In this document: positions 1 through 5,001 of the stretch, piece by piece
Numbering within the stretch: the first letter of the stretch is position 1
How the letters are laid out: the number at the start of each line of letters is the position of its first letter
NCBI GenBank assembly: GCA_026786065.1
Contig: JAJAYS010000018.1
Location: 1 to 7,101, forward strand
Origin: Polaromonas sp.
Lineage (GTDB): Bacteria > Pseudomonadota > Gammaproteobacteria > Burkholderiales > Burkholderiaceae_C
DNA length: 7,101 bases
Direction: 5' to 3'
The notes under the pieces: model-generated
Told to the model about the DNA's origin: nothing
Seen by the model: the letters and a program-made list of their open reading frames with translations, nothing else
The model's database searches: none
Position numbers and translations under genes: made by a program

Positions 1-281
1 ATGAAGGTCGCTGTGCCCTTGCCAAAGCATTCGCCGATGTTCGGGCAACTGGCTTCTTCGCACACTGTGTTGAGCCGGTTCTCGCGCAGGATCTGCTTGA
101 TTTCGTAGAAGCGGGTAGTCGGGCTGCCGGCCCGCACCCGAATCCAATCCGGCTTTTTCAGCACTTCGGCCCGTTCGACCTTGACCGGAATGCGCGACAG
201 CTTGGCCGCCGCTTTGTGCTTGGCCAGCGGGTTGTAATTTTCGGTGGACTGGACTTCCCTGACGACGTCTGGTGTGCTCAT
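1..281 (-). CDS. lipA: Lipoyl synthase LipA, N-terminal part (cut by left edge)
   Basis: LipA is a radical-SAM enzyme that inserts two sulfur atoms into protein-bound octanoyl groups to make lipoyl cofactor, the step after LipB. Only the first 93 codons are present; the gene runs off the left edge before the radical-SAM CX3CX2C motif. The visible part is diagnostic. It has the [12 protein letters not shown] block at about residues 43-54, [11 protein letters not shown] at 57-67, and the N-terminal auxiliary-cluster motif CX4CX5C (Cys74, Cys79, Cys85, within [22 protein letters not shown]). The ATG at 281 gives the N-terminal length usual for betaproteobacterial LipA. No clear Shine-Dalgarno precedes it. 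It lies 85 bp downstream of lipB on the same strand, so co-transcription with lipB is likely. The family call is very secure; the exact start is somewhat less so. Confidence 0.96.
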   Translation of the reverse strand, partial: MSTPDVVREVQSTENYNPLAKHKAAAKLSRIPVKVERAEVLKKPDWIRVRAGSPTTRFYEIKQILRENRLNTVCEEASCPNIGECFGKGTATF

Positions 282-366
282 GGCAATATTGTCGCGCAGT
301 CGGGCGGGCACCGTGAGGGGCCGGCGGGTAAGCGCATACGGCTGCCGTGGCTTTCGGCTCCGGCGA

Positions 367-1212
367 TCAGGGCGTCAAATGGCGGACCAGTTTTTGCGCC
401 AGCACCGCCGCCGCGTCATCCAGGCTGCAATCGACGCCGATGGCGCGCAAATCGGTAGTGACCAACCCGGCGTAGCCGCAGGGGTTGATGCGCGAGAAGG
501 GTTCGAGGTCCATCGCGACATTGAGCGCCACGCCGTGGTACGTGTAGTGGCGGCTGACCTTGATGCCCAGCGCCGCAATCTTGCCAAGGCCGCGGAAGCT
601 GTCATTGCGGGCTTGACCCGCAATCCATGGATCCCGGATCAAGTCCGGGATGACAGCCCCCCTGGCTAAAGCGCCGCTGGTAACAGCGTCCCTTTTTACA
701 GCCCCGCTGCCTACAACCCCGCTGCCTGCAACCCCCACGACCACAGGGCCCCCGGCCAACCTGGCGTGCGAAAACGGGTCCTCCATGCGTACATAAATAC
801 CGGGCGAACCCGTGACCCGGTGCCCGGTCACACCAAAATGCGCCAGTGTGCGAATCACGGCTTCTTCAATCCGGTATACGTATTCCTTGACGTAGTAACC
901 GGCGCGCTTGAGGTCGATCAGCGGATAGGCCACCACCTGACCGGGACCGTGGTAGGTGACCTGCCCGCCCCGGTCGGTCTGCACCACCGGGATGTCGCCC
1001 GCGTTCAGCACATGCTCCGCCTTGCCCGCCAGCCCCTGCGTATAGACCGGCAGATGCTCACAAATCCATAGCTGATCACACCCTAATTCATCGGTTTTTT
1101 GCCTGTTTTTTGCGTCGCCGTCCGCTGCGCCTGCGGTGCGCGTTGCGGTCAGCGCCTTCATTGACTGCCACACGGCGCGGTACTCGACACAGCCGAGCTG
1201 TCGAATTTCCAT
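367..1212 (-). CDS. lipB: Octanoyl-[ACP]:protein octanoyltransferase LipB with in-frame repeat-derived insertions
   Basis: LipB transfers octanoate from acyl carrier protein to the lysine of lipoyl domains, the first step of lipoate synthesis. The call of 281 residues starts at the ATG at 1212 (MEIRQLG), because family similarity begins there; the open frame extends 18 codons further upstream to 1266 without resembling the family. Visible motifs are [12 protein letters not shown] (52-63), [12 protein letters not shown] (81-92), [11 protein letters not shown] (211-221, catalytic-type Lys211) and RINPCGYAG (241-249, catalytic-type Cys245). From memory, E. coli LipB has about 213 residues. The excess here lies mainly in a linker at about 152-207, made of Gly/Ala/Val pentapeptides plus a palindromic repeat, and in a smaller insertion at about 31-47. 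The frame is intact and both catalytic residues remain, so I read it as a functional gene. It is followed by lipA and preceded by the DUF493 gene at a distance of 121 bp. Confidence 0.95.
   Translation of the reverse strand: MEIRQLGCVEYRAVWQSMKALTATRTAGAADGDAKNRQKTDELGCDQLWICEHLPVYTQGLAGKAEHVLNAGDIPVVQTDRGGQVTYHGPGQVVAYPLIDLKRAGYYVKEYVYRIEEAVIRTLAHFGVTGHRVTGSPGIYVRMEDPFSHARLAGGPVVVGVAGSGVVGSGAVKRDAVTSGALARGAVIPDLIRDPWIAGQARNDSFRGLGKIAALGIKVSRHYTYHGVALNVAMDLEPFSRINPCGYAGLVTTDLRAIGVDCSLDDAAAVLAQKLVRHLTP
598..657. repeat. 60-bp palindromic dispersed repeat inserted in frame in lipB
   Basis: The element has perfect 8-bp terminal inverted repeats, GCTGTCAT (598-605) and ATGACAGC (650-657). It holds two internal hairpins: TTGCGGG/CCCGCAA (605-611 and 617-623) and ATCCCGGA/TCCGGGAT (631-638 and 644-651), joined through the palindromic centre TCCATGGA (624-631). 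It is 20 codons long and open in the lipB frame, encoding [18 protein letters not shown] at LipB residues 187-204. That peptide is a familiar translation of a short dispersed GTCATCCCGG-type repeat seen in many proteobacterial genomes (recalled, not searched). Two related, more decayed copies occur in the 3935-4110 region. There is no coding capacity for a transposase, so any movement would have needed a trans-acting enzyme. Confidence 0.85.
658..747. repeat. Degenerate 15-bp tandem repeat (six units) in lipB
   Basis: Six consecutive 15-bp units abut the palindromic repeat and encode pentapeptides in the lipB frame at residues 156-185: [30 protein letters not shown]. The two central units (718-732 and 703-717) differ at one base of 15; the others have diverged. 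A period of 15 is a multiple of three, so gain or loss of units would keep lipB in frame. The encoded peptide should be a flexible, uncharged linker. Confidence 0.75.
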
Positions 1213-1333
1213 GATCAAACTGTGCGCAGCCCGGCACTGAGTGGCCGGTCTGAAACGGCAGCGCAAAACCGTCTGCTAGCGTCGCCGGCCGAGGCGAAAA
1301 AGCCTGGGTTCAAAGTCAACTTGCCGTGACCCG

Positions 1334-1669
1334 TTACAACACCACCCGCACCATCGGATGCGTGCTCAAGGTGCGGTACAGCTCGTCGAGCTGCTCCCGA
1401 GAGGTCGCCATGACGGTGATCGTCACGCCGAGGTACTTGCCGCCGCTGCTCTCGCGCAATTCGATGGTGCTGGCGTCGAAGGCCGGGTCGAACTGGTGCG
1501 CCACCTGCGTGATGGCATGAACCAGGCCGTCGGTTTTGACGCCCATCACCTTGATCGGAAACAGCGACGGGTAGTCGATCAGCGACTCTTTGCGCGGTGC
1601 GGCGCCAGCAGTGCCGCCATCGCCCAGATCGCCGGGCTCCGCGGGACCGCCGGGCGGCCCGGCGCTCAT
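1334..1669 (-). CDS. DUF493 family protein (YbeD-like)
   Basis: A small protein of 111 residues with the DUF493/YbeD core: SLIDYPSLFPIKVMGV at about residues 29-44, FDASTIELRESSGGKYLGVTIT at about 64-85, then a segment REQLDELYRTLSTHPMVRVVL at the C-terminus. The family folds as a small alpha/beta domain resembling ACT-like regulatory domains. Its molecular role is not established, although it is regularly found next to lipB. Residues 1-27 are a Gly/Pro/Ala-rich, probably disordered extension. The start at 1669 is chosen because ATGA there overlaps the TGA of the upstream aminotransferase gene, a common coupling arrangement; the longer open frame to 1918 simply runs antiphase through that gene. 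I prefer translational coupling with the aminotransferase and do not assign a gene symbol. Confidence 0.9.
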   Translation of the reverse strand: MSAGPPGGPAEPGDLGDGGTAGAAPRKESLIDYPSLFPIKVMGVKTDGLVHAITQVAHQFDPAFDASTIELRESSGGKYLGVTITVMATSREQLDELYRTLSTHPMVRVVL

Positions 1670-2631
1670 TGCGCGCCTTCCAGTTCTGCGGCAGCGGCCT
1701 GTGCCGAGCGGGCCTTCAATTGCTGGTAGGCCGCGTACAACCTGGCATACACCGGGCCGGGCTTGCCGCGCCCGGCGCCGTGGCCGACGGGCTGGCCGTC
1801 GAGCGTTGTCACCGGCAACACCTCTTTGCTGGCCGACGACAGCATGAGCTCGTCGGCCTGCTGCACTTCGGCACGCGTGATGCGCCGCAGGGCGAACGGA
1901 ATCCCGGCGGCCTGGCACATCTCCTCGATCAGCCCGTAGCGGATGCCTTCGAGCACCAACTGGTCTTTGGGCACGCCCAGCACCTCGCCGGCCTTGACTA
2001 CCCAGACGTTGCTGGCCGCCGCTTCGCTCAAATAGTCGCCGCGAAACATCACGGTTTCGAGCGCGCCGGCGTCGAAGCTGATCTGCCTAGAGAACACCGC
2101 GCCGAGCAGGCTGGTGCTCTTGATGTGCGCTTTCTCCCAGCGAAAGTCGTCGGCCGTGACGCAGGCCACGCCCTCGCTGCGCTGCGCCGCGCTGGGCAGC
2201 GTCATCCGGCTGCACATCATGAACACGGTGGGCCGCAAGCCCGGCAGCATGATGTGGTCGCGCAGGGCGACCCCGCGGCTTACCTGGATATAGATAATTT
2301 GATCGCCATTCTGGCCTGCAGACGAATGAACACGGGCGCAAGCAGCTATTAATTGCATAGCGACTGCATGCCACTCGGCCCGCGTCAGCGGGTTCGGAAT
2401 GCGCAGTTCGGCCAGGCTGCGCTCCAGCCTGGCCATGTGCTCGTCGAAGCGGAACAGCACCCCGCCATAGCCCGGCACGACTTCATAAATGCCGTCGCCG
2501 AAGATGAAGCCGCGGTCCAGCACGCTGATCTTCGCGTCCTTCAGAGGCGTAATTTCGCCGTTGAGGTAGCAGGGCAGATCGGGCAAATCCGGCAGGGTGC
2601 CGACGGTCACGTTGGGGAGGGAGTGGGTCAT
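1666..2631 (-). CDS. Class IV PLP aminotransferase, D-amino-acid aminotransferase type
   Basis: A 321-residue fold-type IV pyridoxal-phosphate aminotransferase. The best fit is D-amino-acid (D-alanine:2-oxoglutarate) aminotransferase, which interconverts D-alanine and D-glutamate. Branched-chain aminotransferase and aminodeoxychorismate lyase belong to the same superfamily and cannot be ruled out by eye. Visible landmarks are ISVLDRGFIFGDGIYEVV (35-52), the RFDEHMARLERS block (61-72), IQVSRGVALRDH (115-126), the PLP-lysine segment HIKSTSLLGAV (Lys171) and the cofactor-side YLSEAAASNVWVV (Glu203), then SSASKEVLPVTTLDG (265-279). The start ATG at 2631 has no good Shine-Dalgarno. Residues of about 97-108 look like an insertion relative to the family (see the repeat entry). 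Its stop overlaps the DUF493 start, tying it to the lipB-lipA block. A catabolic or cell-wall role is inference. Confidence 0.9.
   Translation of the reverse strand: MTHSLPNVTVGTLPDLPDLPCYLNGEITPLKDAKISVLDRGFIFGDGIYEVVPGYGGVLFRFDEHMARLERSLAELRIPNPLTRAEWHAVAMQLIAACARVHSSAGQNGDQIIYIQVSRGVALRDHIMLPGLRPTVFMMCSRMTLPSAAQRSEGVACVTADDFRWEKAHIKSTSLLGAVFSRQISFDAGALETVMFRGDYLSEAAASNVWVVKAGEVLGVPKDQLVLEGIRYGLIEEMCQAAGIPFALRRITRAEVQQADELMLSSASKEVLPVTTLDGQPVGHGAGRGKPGPVYARLYAAYQQLKARSAQAAAAELEGAQ
2284..2361. repeat. Possible remnant of a short dispersed repeat inside the aminotransferase gene
   Basis: This stretch is AT-richer than its surroundings and contains the small inverted repeat GCTAT/ATAGC (2345-2349 and 2357-2361). 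Read on the minus strand it contains TTAATAGCTGCTTGCGC, followed by GGCCAGAATGG. That order resembles, from memory, a short intergenic repeat common in Comamonadaceae genomes. It coincides with residues of about 97-108 of the aminotransferase, where the protein seems longer than its relatives. Boundaries and identity are tentative. Confidence 0.35.
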
Positions 2632-2707
2632 GCGCGAAGGAGGTGGGTTGGGAAGAACAGATTGGCAGCCGATGCAGCGAGGGCGGCCAGCGTGGCTTGG
2701 CTATTTT

Positions 2708-3235
2708 CTACCGTCCCCGGCGTTTGATCCAGATGCGGGCGCGCCAGCCCAGTTTGACCAGCAGATAGGCGGCCACCGAGCCGAACACCGCGAACAAGCC
2801 CATGCCGATCACCGCCGGCCAGCCAAAAGAGGTCACCCAGGCCAGCGTGCTGCTGCTGTCGGCTTTGGACATTCGGGGAGGGGCGTCTATCAGCACCGCG
2901 CCGACCTCGTAGGCGAGGTACAGCCAGAAGCCTATCGTGAAGGGGTTGGTAATCAGCGTGGTCCCCATCGCCACCGGAATGTTGGCGCGGAAAAACACAC
3001 TGCAGACCGCGGCCAGAATTAGTTGGGCCACCGGGGCAGCGAAGGCCCAGAAGACGCCGATCGCGGCGCCGCGTGCGACGGCCTCGTGCTGCATCTGCCA
3101 CAGTTTGGGGTCATGCAGCCGGTGCGCAACCGGCCTAAGCCAGCGGTGCTGTGTCAGCTTGTGGCGGTCGGCTTGCGAAAGCCTGAACCAGGCAGACCAT
3201 TTCTCCCGAGGTGGGAGCTTGTCGTTGTCGCTCAA
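2708..3235 (-). CDS. DUF2062 family membrane protein, probable TTG start
   Basis: A 175-residue inner-membrane protein of unknown function. The DUF2062 signature runs from HDPKLWQMQHEAVARGAAIGV (about residues 41-61) through a hydrophobic segment (56-80), IPVAMGTTLITNPFT (86-100) and a second segment (100-116). A third hydrophobic helix spans about 137-160, followed by a basic tail ending in KRRGR. The open frame continues upstream to 3481, but that part is the antiphase shadow of the CopD-like gene. No ATG or GTG lies between that gene's stop (3312) and the domain, so the TTG at 3235, preceded by a G-rich stretch five bases away, is the best start and yields the N-terminus (M/L)SDNDKLPPREKW. 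It sits 76 bp from each neighbour on the same strand. The family is clear; its biochemical role is unknown. Confidence 0.82.
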   Translation of the reverse strand: MSDNDKLPPREKWSAWFRLSQADRHKLTQHRWLRPVAHRLHDPKLWQMQHEAVARGAAIGVFWAFAAPVAQLILAAVCSVFFRANIPVAMGTTLITNPFTIGFWLYLAYEVGAVLIDAPPRMSKADSSSTLAWVTSFGWPAVIGMGLFAVFGSVAAYLLVKLGWRARIWIKRRGR

Positions 3236-3311
3236 GATCGCCCCCGGCGGTAAGGGGATGAAGCCCGAAGAGCGGTGCGGTGCGTCGGCATCGCCGGGCG
3301 GGTGGGCGGCA

Positions 3312-3782
3312 CTAGCGCAGCAGCCGCAATGCGGCGATCGCCAGCCAGCCCAGACCGAAATTAAGCACCACCAGTGTATGGATGCGAGCGGCGGCGGTGG
3401 CCGCTGCCGGCCAGCTATCTTCCGCCACGGCGCGCCTGAATTTGCGAAAGCCCGAGAAATAGATGTGGCCGAAGATCGCAAACATCAGCAGCCCCAGCAC
3501 CAGCATCGCGTTCCAGCCAAGTGGCACGCTACCCACGCCGGTGGCCGCTTTCACCGAGCGAAAACCAGTCGTGTAGAGATTGGTTCCGGTCGTAAACAGC
3601 AGCAGCACCGCAATCGCCACCATAAGAAAAAAGCGCTGCATCACCGCCACCATCAAGCGCGCCCGGGGCATGGCATCCAGCGCGGCCATCGCCGCCGGTC
3701 GCAATGCGTAGAGCATGAAGGTCATGCCTCCGACCCAGACGATGGCGGCGCTCAAGTGGACTAATTTGATAATTTCGTACAT
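3312..3782 (-). CDS. CopD-superfamily four-helix integral membrane protein
   Basis: A 156-residue membrane protein with four predicted helices at about residues 5-27, 49-66, 88-109 and 134-153. The N-terminal helix KLVHLSAAIVWVGGMTF (His9, Trp16, Gly18-19) is typical of the CopD/HemJ-like superfamily, in which histidines in the helices can serve as copper or heme ligands. A second candidate histidine is His106 in IFGHIYFSGF, and a third is His135 near the start of helix 4. The start at 3782 (MYEIIKLVHL) is preferred over the longer frame to 3926, because a purine-rich GAAGAAAG lies just upstream and the extra 48 residues look non-coding. It is the first gene of the minus-strand block, facing the atp operon. 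Copper transport is not demonstrable from the sequence; a heme-binding or generic membrane role is equally possible. Confidence 0.8.
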   Translation of the reverse strand: MYEIIKLVHLSAAIVWVGGMTFMLYALRPAAMAALDAMPRARLMVAVMQRFFLMVAIAVLLLFTTGTNLYTTGFRSVKAATGVGSVPLGWNAMLVLGLLMFAIFGHIYFSGFRKFRRAVAEDSWPAAATAAARIHTLVVLNFGLGWLAIAALRLLR

Positions 3783-3848
3783 GGTGCTTTCTTCGAGAAT
3801 TGGAATGGCGACCCGGACCCGCTTCAGTGCGTTGCTTGTGCTGTGCAG

Positions 3849-3872
3849 CCGGGGTTGCTTGGCGCACCCCGG
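3849..3872. repeat. GC-rich inverted repeat upstream of the CopD-like gene
   Basis: CCGGGGT (3849-3855) and ACCCCGG (3866-3872) form a 7-bp stem with a 10-base loop, about 67 bp upstream of the CopD-like start codon. There is no T-run after it on either strand, so it is not a standard intrinsic terminator. It could be an operator or simply a stable 5' UTR hairpin. Confidence 0.45.
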
Positions 3873-3934
3873 CGTCCTGCGCCAAGCTCCTGCAGGCGGC
3901 AGCCAGGCACCCTCTGCGCCCCCCATCGACCGAC

Positions 3935-4014
3935 GTTATCCCGGCACCGAGCCGGAGTCCATTCTCGGTGGTTTGAGCGGGCGGATAGGTCACGAGTCAA
4001 GCGCGGGATGACAG
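3935..4014. repeat. Dispersed palindromic repeat, copy B (degenerate)
   Basis: It begins GTTATCCCGG and ends GCGGGATGACAGC, so the ends are imperfect inverted repeats of the GTCATCCCG type also seen at the ends of the lipB element. An internal hairpin pairs CACCGAG (3945-3951) with CTCGGTG (3964-3970). The first 40 bases or so closely match copy C. Confidence 0.7.
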
Positions 4015-4048
4015 CGAGGTTTTGTTGTCGTTGCCGCCGAGCAGTGCC

Positions 4049-4110
4049 GTCATCCCGGCCACCGAGCCGGAATCCATTGTCGGCGGTCTGACCCGGCGAA
4101 TGGATTTCCC
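4049..4110. repeat. Dispersed palindromic repeat, copy C (right end eroded)
   Basis: It begins GTCATCCCGG and continues almost identically to copy B for about 40 bases, including ACCGAGCCGGA and TCCATT. It contains a perfect 8-bp inverted repeat, AATCCATT (4071-4078) and AATGGATT (4099-4106). I cannot find the matching GGGATGAC right terminus, so this copy appears truncated or decayed and the right boundary is approximate. Confidence 0.65.
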
Positions 4111-4322
4111 TGGATTGCAGGGCGGGGCAAGCTCGTCAAGCACTGGACAACTGTTCAGCCACTGGCTGCGAAATCCGCCTCGGAGCCCATCCCGAATCGG
4201 CCGCAGAAGATACGCCGACCTTATGCAAAAGAGCCCCGATTTGCCGATTGTCGCGGTGCGCCGCCAGCGCGGGCCGATTCAATGACATCGCAAGCACCGC
4301 ATCGAGGCACTTGATCAAGCCG

Positions 4323-4351
4323 TTGAGGCCGACCGCGTTCCTACGTATAAT
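4323..4351 (+). promoter_or_regulatory. Predicted sigma70 promoter of the atp operon
   Basis: A -35 box TTGAGG (4323-4328, four of six matches to TTGACA) is separated by exactly 17 bp from a perfect -10 box TATAAT (4346-4351). Initiation would be expected near 4357-4359, giving an untranslated leader of about 60 bases before atpI. The position, directly upstream of the first atp gene and downstream of the repeat-filled spacer, fits the main operon promoter. Confidence 0.8.
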
Positions 4352-4379
4352 GAGAGGCTTTGCTGTTAACGACGCTGCG

Positions 4380-4418
4380 ATGAAACGGGTTTGGACGCCC
4401 GCCAGCCACGAAAAATAG
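4380..4418 (+). other. Possible 12-codon leader ORF abutting atpI
   Basis: An ATG at 4380 opens a 12-residue frame (MKRVWTPASHEK) ending in TAG at 4416-4418, immediately before the atpI ATG at 4419 and in the same frame. It lies inside the predicted transcript leader. No clear Shine-Dalgarno precedes it, so it may be fortuitous; if translated, it could couple to atpI by termination-reinitiation. Confidence 0.3.
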
Positions 4419-4991
4419 ATGCCACTTGTCATGCGCCAAAATGCGGTTTCGGATAACGAACAAAACCCAAATCCGAAAGCTGGGGCATCGCGCACGAAAA
4501 ACGCTGACCGCTGGTCTGATGCCGATGCGCGAGGCGCCTGGAGTGATGGCTTCCAGCCGCTGACCCGCACCCAGGCGCAAACGCTCAGGCGCGCCAGTCC
4601 ACCGCTTTCTCCGTGGTGGGTGGTGGCTGGTCAGTTGCTGACGGGTATCCTGGTCGCACTGTTGGCATGGGGTGTAACCGGGCGGCAGAACGTCGGGTGG
4701 TCGGCGTTCTACGGCGGGCTGACAGTGGTGATACCTGCGGCGCTAATGGCGCGCGGGCTGGCAAGCAGGTTGTTGTCGATTCATCCGGGCGCTGCGGTGG
4801 CTGGATTTTTTTTGTGGGAAATGGTCAAGGTGGCGACCACCGTCGGGATGCTTTTTGCGGCACCGAGACTGATTGTGGATCTGGACTGGCTGGCAATGCT
4901 GATCGGCCTGATGGTGACCTTGCAGGTGTATGTGGTGGCGCTTTTGGTGCGCCCCGGACCGAAATCAAAATCAAAATCGAAAACAGATTGA
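4419..4991 (+). CDS. atpI: ATP synthase subunit I (AtpI)
   Basis: AtpI is a small inner-membrane protein encoded first in many atp operons. It is implicated in assembly of the c-ring and is not part of the finished enzyme. The 190 residues begin with a polar extension of about 65 residues, then PLSPWWVVAGQLLTG and four hydrophobic helices at about 67-86, 92-112, 126-147 and 154-177. Motifs typical of the betaproteobacterial form are GRQNVGWSAFYGGLTVVIPAALMARG (88-113) and FFLWEMVKVATTVGMLFAAPRLI (130-152). The C-terminus ends in a Lys/Ser repeat (KSKSKSKTD) encoded by a TCAAAA hexamer repeat at 4965-4982. The start is the ATG at 4419, with an in-frame TAG just before it; an ATG four codons later (4431) is equally possible. 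The gene is followed by atpB after 10 bp. Confidence 0.92.
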   Translation: MPLVMRQNAVSDNEQNPNPKAGASRTKNADRWSDADARGAWSDGFQPLTRTQAQTLRRASPPLSPWWVVAGQLLTGILVALLAWGVTGRQNVGWSAFYGGLTVVIPAALMARGLASRLLSIHPGAAVAGFFLWEMVKVATTVGMLFAAPRLIVDLDWLAMLIGLMVTLQVYVVALLVRPGPKSKSKSKTD

Positions 4992-5001
4992 AGAATTAAC
5001 G

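Larger units (their letters stand above)
3783..4418. other. Divergent intergenic spacer without a convincing gene
   Basis: This spacer of 636 bp separates the minus-strand lip/aminotransferase block from the atp operon. It holds an inverted repeat near the CopD-like gene, two dispersed palindromic repeat copies, the atp promoter and a possible leader ORF. The stretch of about 4111-4320 shows nothing I recognise. Open frames crossing it, including one reading antisense into atpI, have no family resemblance. Confidence 0.75.

Noticed and set aside
367..1212. lipB as a pseudogene broken by repeat insertion
   Set aside because: All insertions keep frame, no stop appears, and the substrate-binding block, catalytic-type lysine and cysteine are all present.
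1290..1312. Short hairpin AGGC/GCCT with a run of A/T between the DUF493 gene and lipB, as a terminator
   Set aside because: The stem is only four base pairs with the T-run in the loop and not after the stem, so it does not fit an intrinsic terminator.
1597..2352. A 251-codon plus-strand open frame opposite the aminotransferase gene
   Set aside because: It is Ala/Arg/His-rich with no recognisable domain, and the opposite strand carries clear PLP-enzyme motifs through the same interval.
2637..2644. Perfect-looking plus-strand Shine-Dalgarno (GAAGGAGG)
   Set aside because: No convincing plus-strand gene follows. The downstream frame is a shadow of the DUF2062 gene, and this lies on the wrong strand for the aminotransferase.
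3935..4110. CRISPR-like spaced repeats
   Set aside because: There are only two direct copies, differing in length and with internal palindromes and terminal inverted repeats, without uniform spacers. This fits a REP-like dispersed element, not a CRISPR array.
4136..4570. Minus-strand frame crossing the spacer and the start of atpI
   Set aside because: It runs antisense through the atp promoter and the atpI N-terminus, and its translation resembles nothing I know. The part outside atpI (about 4136-4320) is too short and featureless to call a gene remnant.
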